A stretch of DNA of 64,000 bases from Flavobacterium difficile. Its GTDB lineage: Bacteria; Bacteroidota; Bacteroidia; Flavobacteriales; Flavobacteriaceae. The notes beneath the pieces were generated by a model. That model saw only the letters and a program-made list of their open reading frames with translations, was not told the DNA's origin and ran no database searches. Of the stretch, positions 9,641-17,977 are shown one piece after another (position 1 is the first letter of the stretch; every line of letters starts with the position of its first letter). The translations under genes and the position numbers were made by a program. The stretch spans positions 179,638-243,637 of the forward strand of contig NZ_JAAJBT010000006.1 in assembly GCF_011392115.1 (NCBI RefSeq), given 5' to 3'.

Positions 9641-11546
9641 AGCAATCGTAATAAGTTGCGTTTTTTGGGCCCTACAAACAAAGGCCCAAAAAACATTTGA
9701 AGAATATAAAAGTTTATATCCGAATTCAAACGAATTGGTTATTAATGATTTGCAAACATATACTCTTTCTATTCAAGATAATAAAATTAAAGTATTGTCG
9801 GAAAATAAGTTCGAGTCTTTAATATTAACCGAAAATGGAATTAATAGCAATGAAGAAACTTTTTCTTATTCCGATTTAATAAAATTAATTGAATATGATG
9901 CTTTTACAGAAAATTTAATTAATGGAAAAGTAAAAAAAATTAAAGTCACACAATCAAATGAGAAACGAGATGCTGATAAAACCGTTTTTCATGACGATAT
10001 TAAAATTAGACAATTAATTTTTCCAAATTTACAGGTTGGTTCTAAAAAAGTATACAGCTATACTACCGAATTTACCGATCCTTTTTTATTGCATCGATTT
10101 AATTTTGGGTCAAGTTTACCTCTAGAAAATGCAACTTTAGAAGTAGTTGTAGATAAAAATATTGAAATTGGTTATACGGTATTTAACGATCCTAAAAAAT
10201 CCATTCAGTTTAAGGAATTTGAACGAAAAGGTAAAAAAGTGTACCAATGGACTGCATTAAATGTGAAACCATTAAAGTACGAATTTAATGCACCTGGATA
10301 TTTACATATTGTTCCCAACGTAAATGTTTATATCAAAGAATATACTGTTGGAAAAACAGTAACGCCAGTTTTAGGAACTGTAGACAAACTGTATAATTAT
10401 TATAAAAAATTTATTGAACAAATAGGTAAAGAAGAAAATCAGGCGCTTAAAGATATTTCAATAGAATTAACTAAAAATGAAAAATCGGACACTGAAAAAG
10501 TAAAAAAAATATACTATTGGGTTAAAGAAAATATCAATTATTTAGCTTTTGAAGATGGATATGAAGGCTTTATTCCTAGATCGTCGTCTTTAGTATTCGA
10601 AAGAAAATTTGGAGATTGTAAAGATATGGGGAATTTAATCTATACCATGGCCAAATACAGCAACATCAAAAACGTTTTTATCTGTTGGATTGGCACACGT
10701 TCAATACCGTATTCGTACGAACAATTGCCAACACCAGGAGTAGATAATCATATGATAGCTGTTTATCAAGATGAAAATAAAAAATATTTCTTTTTAGATG
10801 CAACCGATAAGCATACCAAATTTGGCTTACCATCTGATTTTATTCAAGACAAAGAAGGTTTGGTAGGAAAAGGTGATGCTTATGAAATTATTAAAGTTCC
10901 CATTGTACAAGCTTCAGACAATGCTGTCAATGAAGTGATAAATATGACTATTGACGGCGATAAATTAGTAGGTGATGGTTTTATTTCATTTGATGGCTTT
11001 AACCGAACTAATATTGTATATGCTTTAGGTGATACTACCGATAAAGAGCGTTTTGAAGCAATCAAAAGTATTGTTTTAAAAGGAAATAATAAGTTTAATC
11101 TTAAAGAGTTCAAAGAAGCTAATTTTGAAGACAAAGACCAATCGTATACTATCGATTTTAAGTTTGAAATTCCAAATTTTGTCATAACTATAGATAATGA
11201 AATTTATGTGAATCTTTTTTTAGATCAAATGATTACTAAAATGATTTTAGAGAAAGATAGAAAATTTAGTTACGATTTAGATCAACTAACTAAAACTCAA
11301 GCAAAGTACATTTTAAAACTTCCTAAGAATTACAAAATAAGTTATACACCAAAAAACGAAACCATTACAAATGATCTTTTCGATGCTCAATTTAGTTTTG
11401 AGAGCAAAGCAGATGAAATTATTTTAAATGCAAGTTTTGTAAACAAAAAGCTATTAGTAGAACCAAAAGATTTTGAACTTTGGAATGCTAGCTTAAATAA
11501 AATTAAAGAAATTTATTCAGAAACTATAAAACTTGAAAAACAATGA
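9612..11546 (+). CDS. DUF3857 protein with active-looking transglutaminase-like domain
   Basis: A 644-residue exported protein. The start at 9612 lies inside the preceding gene; an alternative TTG at 9624 would give a similar signal peptide ending in ALQTKAQ. Residues about 50-220 match DUF3857 and about 275-400 a transglutaminase/cysteine-protease-like core. The catalytic triad is visible as Cys336 (KFGDCKDMGNL), His380 (VDNHMIAVY) and Asp396 (FFLDATDK). The C-terminal part resembles DUF3858-type beta domains. Such proteins are placed in the periplasm and may cleave or cross-link peptide amide bonds; the substrate is unknown. The stop overlaps the next start as ATGA, a sign of translational coupling. 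Confidence 0.85.
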   Translation: MTNWLKLLNKAIVISCVFWALQTKAQKTFEEYKSLYPNSNELVINDLQTYTLSIQDNKIKVLSENKFESLILTENGINSNEETFSYSDLIKLIEYDAFTENLINGKVKKIKVTQSNEKRDADKTVFHDDIKIRQLIFPNLQVGSKKVYSYTTEFTDPFLLHRFNFGSSLPLENATLEVVVDKNIEIGYTVFNDPKKSIQFKEFERKGKKVYQWTALNVKPLKYEFNAPGYLHIVPNVNVYIKEYTVGKTVTPVLGTVDKLYNYYKKFIEQIGKEENQALKDISIELTKNEKSDTEKVKKIYYWVKENINYLAFEDGYEGFIPRSSSLVFERKFGDCKDMGNLIYTMAKYSNIKNVFICWIGTRSIPYSYEQLPTPGVDNHMIAVYQDENKKYFFLDATDKHTKFGLPSDFIQDKEGLVGKGDAYEIIKVPIVQASDNAVNEVINMTIDGDKLVGDGFISFDGFNRTNIVYALGDTTDKERFEAIKSIVLKGNNKFNLKEFKEANFEDKDQSYTIDFKFEIPNFVITIDNEIYVNLFLDQMITKMILEKDRKFSYDLDQLTKTQAKYILKLPKNYKISYTPKNETITNDLFDAQFSFESKADEIILNASFVNKKLLVEPKDFELWNASLNKIKEIYSETIKLEKQ

Positions 11547-13510
11547 TTTTAAATAAAGTAAGAAACGTTATAATTGTATTGTTATTTTGCAATGTACTTT
11601 TTTCACAAGAATCCATTTTAAAAATTTACGATTGGGAAAAAAAAATGCCCAAGTTTGAAAATTTAAGTAAATTCGATAAAGAAAATGAGGCCTTTTTAAA
11701 GAAAACAATATCCATAGAATATGTTCCGGTAAAAGAAGGGATTTCACAATACTATTTATTACATCAAGTCATTTTAATTAATTCCGATGAAGCAGTTAAT
11801 AGTTATAATAAAATTTATATTCCTTCAAGTAAGAATGAAAGAATTGAAAAATGTAAAGTTCGTGTTCGTTTAAAAAACGGAAAAGAATTTGATATTGATG
11901 CTAAAGATATCAAAGAAGAAGTAGATGAAGAAAAAGATGTGAAATACAATTATTTTGCAGTGAAAGGTTTAGAAAAAGGTGCAATTATCGAACAGTTATT
12001 TCTTTTTGAACAGGCGCCAGATTTCAACGGGAAAACCATTTTTATGCAATCAGAATTGCCTATAGAAACTTTTTCTTTCAATATCATCTATCCAAAACAT
12101 TTGGTTTTAAAAACAAAATCATATAATGGTGTTGCAGAGCCAGTTATTGATTCTGAAACCTACGAAAACAAAACACTTTTATCTATAACTGATAAAGATG
12201 TTACTGCTCTAAAAGACGATGATAAATTTTCAAATTGGAAAAATCATGTAAAATCTTTTCGTTTTAAATTAGATGAAAATACAGCTCGTGGAACTAAAAA
12301 CCTATATAATTTTAAAAGTTTTTCGACCAATGTTTATGAAAATTTGAATGAAGAAATTGATAAAAAGAGTTTAAAGGCTATTGATGATTTTTTCAAATCT
12401 ATCAAAGTAACTTCAGATGAACAAGCTACAATTTGGTCTTTAGAAGATAAAATTAAGAAAAACATCAATTATAGTAATTACTTCGATCCAAAAGAAAATT
12501 TATCAAAAGTTATCGAATCCAAACAAGCCAATCAATCGGAAATTGTAAAACTATTTATCAACGGATTTAAAAAGTTTAACATTCCTTTTCAAATTGTGTT
12601 TGCTTCAGATCGTTTTTCTGTGCCTTTTGATAAAGATTTTGAAAGTTATGAGAATTTAGATGAAGTACTGTTTTATTTCCCAAAAATCGATAAATATTTG
12701 TATCCAACAGGTGTAAGTTATAGAATTCCATTAATTCCATCTGAACTTGCAGATAATAATGGTCTTTTTATCAAAACTAAAGAATATTCTGGAGTTACTA
12801 TGCCTTTTGGTCAAGTTGAGAAAATTTCAATTTTAGATGCAGAATACACAAAAGACATCATGAATATTGAAGTTGATTTTACAAAAGACATTCAAAATCC
12901 AACTGTAACAACAAAAATTGAATTTGGTGGATATTCTAACGTTAATTTACAACCTATAAAAGATTTAGTTGAAAAAGATCAATATCAATTGATTCTTAAA
13001 GATATTGCAGAAAATTATACGGGTTCAACGGAGTTTATTAAACTAGAAACTAAAAATGATGGTTTAGATTTTGTTGGAAAAATGCCCTTTACTTTAAACG
13101 TATCTTTTGAAGGTAAAAACTTAATCAAAAAAGCTGCAGATAATTACTTGTTTTCAATTGGAGAAACTATTGGAAAACAAACAGAATTGTATCAAGTAAG
13201 TACAAGAAAACTGCCAGTTGAAATTAATTTCCCACATGCTTATGTTAGAAAAATTAAACTTATTTTGCCTGATAATGTAACGGTTAAAAATTTAGAAAAA
13301 TTAATTATGGATTATAATTTGGTGATGAATAACAAAACAGAAGCTAAATTTAATAGTAGTTATACTAAAGAAGGCAATACAATTATTGTGCAAAATACTG
13401 AATTTTATAACGTTGTAAAATATCCACTAGAACTTTTCGATGCGTATAAAAATGTAATTAATGCTGCAGCCGATTTTAATAAAATGGTTATCGTATTAAC
13501 TAAGAACTAA
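11543..13510 (+). CDS. DUF3857 protein, degenerate sister without catalytic triad
   Basis: A 655-residue exported protein that starts with a signal peptide ending in NVLFSQ and then a DUF3857-type domain (SIEYVPVKEGISQYYLLHQVILIN onwards). The region that corresponds to the transglutaminase core reads NQSEIVKLFINGFKKFNIPFQIVFAS, with no Cys where the upstream neighbour has GDCKDM, and no matching His/Asp pair. It is full length with no frameshift, so it is likely a non-enzymatic partner and not a pseudogene. It is coupled to the upstream gene by an ATGA overlap, and a terminator follows. A binding or substrate-presenting role next to the active sister is inferred. Confidence 0.78.
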   Translation: MILNKVRNVIIVLLFCNVLFSQESILKIYDWEKKMPKFENLSKFDKENEAFLKKTISIEYVPVKEGISQYYLLHQVILINSDEAVNSYNKIYIPSSKNERIEKCKVRVRLKNGKEFDIDAKDIKEEVDEEKDVKYNYFAVKGLEKGAIIEQLFLFEQAPDFNGKTIFMQSELPIETFSFNIIYPKHLVLKTKSYNGVAEPVIDSETYENKTLLSITDKDVTALKDDDKFSNWKNHVKSFRFKLDENTARGTKNLYNFKSFSTNVYENLNEEIDKKSLKAIDDFFKSIKVTSDEQATIWSLEDKIKKNINYSNYFDPKENLSKVIESKQANQSEIVKLFINGFKKFNIPFQIVFASDRFSVPFDKDFESYENLDEVLFYFPKIDKYLYPTGVSYRIPLIPSELADNNGLFIKTKEYSGVTMPFGQVEKISILDAEYTKDIMNIEVDFTKDIQNPTVTTKIEFGGYSNVNLQPIKDLVEKDQYQLILKDIAENYTGSTEFIKLETKNDGLDFVGKMPFTLNVSFEGKNLIKKAADNYLFSIGETIGKQTELYQVSTRKLPVEINFPHAYVRKIKLILPDNVTVKNLEKLIMDYNLVMNNKTEAKFNSSYTKEGNTIIVQNTEFYNVVKYPLELFDAYKNVINAAADFNKMVIVLTKN

Positions 13511-13532
13511 TATTTCCTAAATATAAACCTTT

Positions 13533-13558
13533 AAAGTCGATTGGAAACAATCGGCTTT
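13533..13558 (+). terminator. Terminator of the YwqK/DUF3857 operon
   Basis: Ten-base arms (AAAGTCGATT and AATCGGCTTT with one G-U pair) and a GGAAAC loop, followed by a T run. It lies 22 bases after the third gene's stop. Confidence 0.85.
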
Positions 13559-13627
13559 TTTATTACAAATACGAATTATTTTTTTTTCATACAAAAAACT
13601 TATCTTTACAGCTTTTTATAAAAATAT

Positions 13628-14488
13628 ATGATATTATCAATGACCGGTTTTGGTAAAGCAAGTTTGCAATTATCAACCAAAAAAATTACAGTAGAAGTGA
13701 AGTCTTTAAACAGCAAGGGACTCGATTTAAACACGAGAATGCCATCTGTTTATAGAGAAAATGAGTTGGCTTTAAGAAATCTTTTGGCACAAAAGCTAGA
13801 AAGAGGAAAAATCGATTTTTCATTATTTGTTGAAGTAACTGGAGAAGAAACGTCATCTAAAATTAATGCACCAATTGTAAAAGCCTACATTGCTCAAATG
13901 AAAGCTATTTTGCCAGATGCCGATGAAACGGAATTGATGAAGATGGCGGTAAGAATGCCTGACACGATGAAAACCGAGCGTGAAGAAATTGATGAAAATG
14001 AATGGAAACAAATTCAAACTGTAATTGATGAAGCCATTGAAAACATGTTGTCTTTCAGAACTTCTGAAGGGGCATCTTTAGAAAAGGAATTCACATTACG
14101 TATTGAAAATATTAGAAGTTACATGAATCAAGCTCTAGCTTTAGATCCAGAACGAGTAACAGCAATTAAAGAACGTTTGCAAACCGCAATTGACGAATTA
14201 AAAGTGAATGTGGATACGAATCGTTTCGAACAAGAATTGATTTATTATTTAGAAAAATTAGACATCACGGAAGAAAAAGTGCGTTTAACGAACCATTTAG
14301 ATTATTTCCTTCAAACGTTAAAAGGAAATGAAGCTAACGGAAGAAAGTTAGGATTCATCACCCAAGAAATGGGAAGAGAAATCAACACCATGGGTTCTAA
14401 ATCCAATCACGCTGAAATGCAAAAATTGGTGGTGATGATGAAAGACGAATTGGAAAAAATTAAAGAACAAGTACTGAACGTTTTATAG
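13628..14488 (+). CDS. YicC family endoribonuclease
   Basis: A 286-residue protein that begins with MILSMTGFGKAS, the conserved N-terminus of the YicC family, and ends with the family's C-terminal signature region (ANGRKLGFITQEMGREINTMGSKSN, then MKDELEKIKEQVLNVL). E. coli YicC is an endoribonuclease involved in sRNA decay. The length is normal. It lies 35 bases upstream of gmk, the usual order in many bacteria, so the two are likely co-transcribed. Confidence 0.92.
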   Translation: MILSMTGFGKASLQLSTKKITVEVKSLNSKGLDLNTRMPSVYRENELALRNLLAQKLERGKIDFSLFVEVTGEETSSKINAPIVKAYIAQMKAILPDADETELMKMAVRMPDTMKTEREEIDENEWKQIQTVIDEAIENMLSFRTSEGASLEKEFTLRIENIRSYMNQALALDPERVTAIKERLQTAIDELKVNVDTNRFEQELIYYLEKLDITEEKVRLTNHLDYFLQTLKGNEANGRKLGFITQEMGREINTMGSKSNHAEMQKLVVMMKDELEKIKEQVLNVL

Positions 14489-14523
14489 ATTAATAACTAT
14501 AAACCAAAACAACATAACACGCA

Positions 14524-15096
14524 ATGAATCAAGGTAAATTATTAGTATTTTCTGCGCCATCAGGTTCTGGAAAAACAACTATAGTAAGGCATTTATTAAA
14601 ACAAGAAGATTTAAATTTAGAATTCTCTATTTCTTGTACGACTCGTGAGCCAAGAGGTGAAGAAGTACATGGAAAAGATTATTATTTTATTTCTTTAGAA
14701 GAGTTTAAAAAACACATCAAAGCAGAAGATTTCGTTGAATGGGAAGAAGTTTACAGAGATAATTTTTACGGAACATTAAAAAGTGAAGTAGAACGCATTT
14801 GGGCAAAAGGGAAAAACGTAATTTTCGATATTGATGTAGCAGGCGGATTACGAATTAAATCGAAATTCAAATCAGAAACATTGGCAGTGTTCGTAAAACC
14901 ACCAAGTATCGACGAATTGAAAATCCGATTGAAAAAACGTTCTACAGAAAGCGATGATAAAATCAACATGCGAATTGCTAAAGCCTCTGTAGAATTAGCT
15001 ACAGCACCACAATTTGACACGATTATCAAAAATTACGATTTAGATGTAGCCAAAGTAGATGCGTATAATCTGGTAAAAGAATTCGTAAACAAATAA
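14524..15096 (+). CDS. gmk: Guanylate kinase
   Basis: Cytoplasmic kinase that turns GMP into GDP with ATP. The 190-residue protein has the P-loop APSGSGKT at residues 11-18, the GMP-binding region with SCTTREPRGEEVHGKDYYF, and the lid segment around LKKRSTESDDKINMRI. All expected parts are present and the length is normal. The gene follows yicC and precedes nadD, with palindromic repeats in the gap to nadD. Confidence 0.97.
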   Translation: MNQGKLLVFSAPSGSGKTTIVRHLLKQEDLNLEFSISCTTREPRGEEVHGKDYYFISLEEFKKHIKAEDFVEWEEVYRDNFYGTLKSEVERIWAKGKNVIFDIDVAGGLRIKSKFKSETLAVFVKPPSIDELKIRLKKRSTESDDKINMRIAKASVELATAPQFDTIIKNYDLDVAKVDAYNLVKEFVNK

Positions 15097-15097
15097 C

Positions 15098-15209
15098 GTA
15101 GAGACGCGATTTATAGCGTCTTCATAAGAAACAATTGATGCGATTTATTGCATGTTATAATTAATTTTATTAATTATTAAAAAACAGACGTGATGAATCG
15201 CGTCTCTAC
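15098..15209. repeat. Cluster of three REP-like imperfect palindromes
   Basis: The outer 14-base arms GTAGAGACGCGATT (15098-15111) and AATCGCGTCTCTAC (15196-15209) are perfect inverted repeats. Inside are three related short palindromes: 15103-15120 (GACGC...GCGTC), 15138-15153 (ATGC GATTTATT GCAT) and 15187-15204 (GACG...GCGTC). All carry a GATTTAT- or GATGAAT-like AT-rich core. The right arm covers the apparent GTG/ATG starts at 15190 and 15193 upstream of nadD, which are therefore unlikely to be used. Confidence 0.8.
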
Positions 15210-15216
15210 TGGAAAA

Positions 15217-15798
15217 ATGAAAATAGGTTTATATTTCGGAACGTTTAATCCCATACATATTGGGCATTTAATTATTGCCAATCATATGGCAGAACATTCA
15301 GATTTAGATCAAATTTGGATGGTGGTTACGCCACATAATCCGCACAAACAAAAGAATACGTTGTTAGACGATTACCATCGGTTACACATGGTACATTTGG
15401 CTACAGAAGATTTTCCGAAAATTAAACCTTCGGATATTGAGTTTAAATTGCCACAACCTAATTATACGATAAATACGTTAGTGCATTTGCAAGAGAAGTA
15501 TCCGAATTATGAATTCTCTTTAATTATGGGTGAAGACAATTTGAATTCGCTTCACAAATGGAAAAACTACGAAGCTATTTTGCAACATCATCATATTTAC
15601 ATTTATCCTAGGTTACATTCTGGTGAAATGGACGAACAATTTGTCAATCATCCAAAAATTCACAGAGTGGCTGCTCCTGTTGTCGAATTATCTTCCACAT
15701 TAATTCGAGATAGCATTAAAAATAATAAAAATGTAATTCCGTTGTTACCACACAAAGTTTGGGAATATGTAGAACATAATTTGTTTTATAAGAAGTAA
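15217..15798 (+). CDS. nadD: Nicotinate-nucleotide adenylyltransferase
   Basis: Joins nicotinate mononucleotide and ATP to form deamido-NAD in NAD synthesis. The start at 15217 gives MKIGLYFGTFNPIHIGH, the standard N-terminus, with the nucleotide-binding GTFNPIHxGH motif. In-frame codons at 15190 and 15193 fall inside a palindromic repeat and would add nine residues foreign to the family. The second signature SSTLIRDSIKNN lies near the C-terminus. Length from this start is 193 residues, normal for NadD. The gene is followed at once by two small membrane protein genes. Confidence 0.95.
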   Translation: MKIGLYFGTFNPIHIGHLIIANHMAEHSDLDQIWMVVTPHNPHKQKNTLLDDYHRLHMVHLATEDFPKIKPSDIEFKLPQPNYTINTLVHLQEKYPNYEFSLIMGEDNLNSLHKWKNYEAILQHHHIYIYPRLHSGEMDEQFVNHPKIHRVAAPVVELSSTLIRDSIKNNKNVIPLLPHKVWEYVEHNLFYKK

Positions 15799-15799
15799 T

Positions 15800-16360
15800 A
15801 TGATTCAAAATCCTGAATTAGAAAATCTCATAAATAAACAATCTAAACAAAGTAGTAAGGTAATTGATTTTATTTTTAGTTCACCTTATTTTGTAAGATC
15901 TACTGAGTACGATGCAATCATAAAGAAATATGAAGAAGAAATCATCTTTACAAACAAAGATTCGAACAAATTTATTTATTTTGTATTAACTTTTATTACA
16001 TTAATTATAGGATTTAAAGCCATAGACGATGAATCAAATCGTTATTTGTTTTTTATTTTTTTGGGTATTATTGTAGTTGTTTTTTGGTATAATTCAACTA
16101 GAAAGTTAAATGAGATTAAAATTTCAGAAAAAGGAATTGAAATTGAAGAAACCAATTATTTATGGGATCAAATTTATGATTATGGTTTCACAATAGTTCC
16201 TAAACACAATACATCGGATTATTATCTTGAAATTTTCATGCAAACAGGTGTGAAATTAAGCTTTGGATTGTATCATTTTACAGAGCCCGATGCCATAATA
16301 GAAACTATGAACTTTTTTAGAAATAGGTATTCATCTAAATTTGTTTCAACAAATAGTTAG
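15800..16360 (+). CDS. Membrane protein with two helices and PH-like tail, first of a pair
   Basis: A 186-residue protein that I do not recognise as a named family. It has a charged N-terminal part of about 55 residues, two adjacent hydrophobic segments (about residues 58-75 and 81-97) and a C-terminal beta-rich part that begins with ISEKGIEIEETNYLWDQI. The layout (two helices plus a small beta domain) is like bacterial PH-domain membrane proteins, which is inference. The next gene encodes a diverged paralogue with FEEKGIEINETLYLFSEI at the same place. It starts one base after the nadD stop, so it is likely read from the same transcript. Confidence 0.6.
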   Translation: MIQNPELENLINKQSKQSSKVIDFIFSSPYFVRSTEYDAIIKKYEEEIIFTNKDSNKFIYFVLTFITLIIGFKAIDDESNRYLFFIFLGIIVVVFWYNSTRKLNEIKISEKGIEIEETNYLWDQIYDYGFTIVPKHNTSDYYLEIFMQTGVKLSFGLYHFTEPDAIIETMNFFRNRYSSKFVSTNS

Positions 16361-16364
16361 TCAA

Positions 16365-17003
16365 ATGGAGTTTAAGGCTAAAATTTATGTTAAAGATGAG
16401 AGTTTGTCATTTTATAAAAGATGGAGCAATTCAGAATTATTATGCTGGAGTTCACTTTTTATGATAATTATTTCTTCGCAAATATTAATTTACAATCAAC
16501 AGCATTCGAATAATGAAATTTTTGAAAATATTTTCAAAACTATTCCAATAATTTCTTGTTTCATTTATATTTATTCTTCAATAATCAGATTTTGGGAATT
16601 TGAAAGAATCAATGGCAAATTGGAAGGCGAAATTTCTTTTGAAGAAAAAGGAATTGAAATAAATGAAACACTATATTTATTTTCAGAAATTAATAATTTG
16701 GATATTAGTTATGGAAATAAATATGGAGATTTAACTAATAATTCAAAAATTGGACCAAGATATTCACAAGGTTTAGATAATCATATTTCCTTCTATCATG
16801 ATAGTAAATTTTTTAAAACGTATTTTCAATTGTATTCCACATCACAATATGATGCGATTCAAAAAGATTTATTTTATTATGTAATTCACGAAATTTTCCC
16901 TTTCGAAAAGAAAAATTTAGATTTTATAGATAAACAATTCCATCATTATACTTTGTACAAAGAGTTTATTGAAAAAATGAAGCGGGAAGGTAAACTAACT
17001 TAA
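16365..17003 (+). CDS. Membrane protein with two helices and PH-like tail, second of a pair
   Basis: About 212 residues from the ATG at 16365, which is 4 bases after the previous stop; an upstream in-frame ATG at 16341 would overlap the previous gene and adds nothing conserved. Two hydrophobic segments lie at about residues 28-44 and 61-75, followed by FEEKGIEINETLYLFSEI, which matches the neighbour's ISEKGIEIEETNYLWDQI. It is therefore a tandem duplicate that has diverged. Function is unknown. The last 9 bases overlap the end of the convergent LysR gene. Confidence 0.6.
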   Translation: MEFKAKIYVKDESLSFYKRWSNSELLCWSSLFMIIISSQILIYNQQHSNNEIFENIFKTIPIISCFIYIYSSIIRFWEFERINGKLEGEISFEEKGIEINETLYLFSEINNLDISYGNKYGDLTNNSKIGPRYSQGLDNHISFYHDSKFFKTYFQLYSTSQYDAIQKDLFYYVIHEIFPFEKKNLDFIDKQFHHYTLYKEFIEKMKREGKLT

Positions 17004-17891
17004 ATAAATTTGCATTTCCATTTGAATATCGTCTAATAAAGCATTTAAAGTGCTATTTTTTCTCGACAAAATATAAACTTCTGTACTTGGCATTTTTAAA
17101 CTGTTCCAAACTAATTGTAATTTATTTTGTTCAATAAATGGTTTTGCATTGATATCCCAAACTACAGAAACTCCTGAGTTTTCAGATAAAGCAGTTAATA
17201 ATTGTGATTCAGACGGAATAATATAGTTGGAAATAATCGAAGGGCGTTTTTTATCAAAAACATACAACCAAAATAATTTCACATGTGGAATCTGTGCATC
17301 ATAATTGTACCATTTTTGTTGGTTCAGCCAATTTTCAATCGCAGTATTGTTTTCATTTTCAATCTCTTTTTTAACGATATTTAGTTCTAAATCTGTACTG
17401 GCAACAAGTATTTGTTTTATGGTTCCAATTACTCTTTGAGTAGTATCAAATGTGTCATATTTTTTTGAAACTATAGCGAAATCTATTTTTTTGTTATCTA
17501 CCAAATGGAATAATTCATCATTCGTTCCAAAAGAAAAATCTATGAAATCAAATTTCGAAAGCAACTTCGCACCTATACTTGTAAATAAATGTTGTGAAAT
17601 TCCAACAGAAACTACTTTATTCGAATTAAAAGCTTTTTCTCGAAATCCATTTTCTACACTTTCTAATCGATCTAATGCTTCAATAATTAGGTTATTTAAC
17701 AACTTGGCATAATCGGTTGGTTCAACTCCTTTCGATTTTCGATTGAATAATTTATAACCCACATGAGCCTCAAGCATAGCCATTTGTTGACTAACCGCAG
17801 GCTGACTAATAAATAATTCTTTAGCAGCAAGAGAAAAATTTCCGTTTTTATATACTGATTTAAAGGTACGATACCATTCTAAATTTACCAT
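16995..17891 (-). CDS. LysR family transcriptional regulator
   Basis: A 298-residue regulator. The N-terminal winged helix-turn-helix (residues about 4-62) contains FSLAAKELFISQPAVSQQMAML and GYKLFNRKSKGVEPTDYA. The C-terminal half is a LysR-type effector-binding domain. It is divergent from the DJ-1-like/alcohol dehydrogenase pair with an 86-base gap that holds promoter elements for both directions. This is the classical layout for a LysR protein controlling its neighbours and itself. The likely effector is an aldehyde or other reactive electrophile, inferred from the target genes only. Confidence 0.88.
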   Translation of the reverse strand: MVNLEWYRTFKSVYKNGNFSLAAKELFISQPAVSQQMAMLEAHVGYKLFNRKSKGVEPTDYAKLLNNLIIEALDRLESVENGFREKAFNSNKVVSVGISQHLFTSIGAKLLSKFDFIDFSFGTNDELFHLVDNKKIDFAIVSKKYDTFDTTQRVIGTIKQILVASTDLELNIVKKEIENENNTAIENWLNQQKWYNYDAQIPHVKLFWLYVFDKKRPSIISNYIIPSESQLLTALSENSGVSVVWDINAKPFIEQNKLQLVWNSLKMPSTEVYILSRKNSTLNALLDDIQMEMQIYLS

Positions 17892-17910
17892 GATATAATT
17901 TTACTTATCA

Positions 17911-17960
17911 CAAATATAATTTAAATTATTTTTACTAATATCTTATAAGTCGTAATTTTG
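17911..17960. promoter_or_regulatory. Divergent promoter region of the LysR gene and the DJ-1-like gene
   Basis: The plus strand has TAATTTTG at 17953-17960 for the DJ-1-like gene. The minus strand has TATATTTG (17918-17911) for the LysR gene. Both match TAnnTTTG. The about 35 bases between them are where a LysR operator would be expected, but I see no clear T-N11-A palindrome that I would vouch for. Confidence 0.5.
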
Positions 17961-17977
17961 AAAAAAATTTAAAAATC

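Noticed and set aside
11543..13510. Pseudogene of the transglutaminase-like protein
   Set aside because: There is no frameshift or stop, and the signal peptide and length are intact; loss of the triad alone does not make it a pseudogene.
15190..15216. nadD starting at GTG 15190 or ATG 15193
   Set aside because: These codons are part of a palindromic repeat and the added residues are foreign to NadD; MKIGLYFGTFNP at 15217 is the family start.
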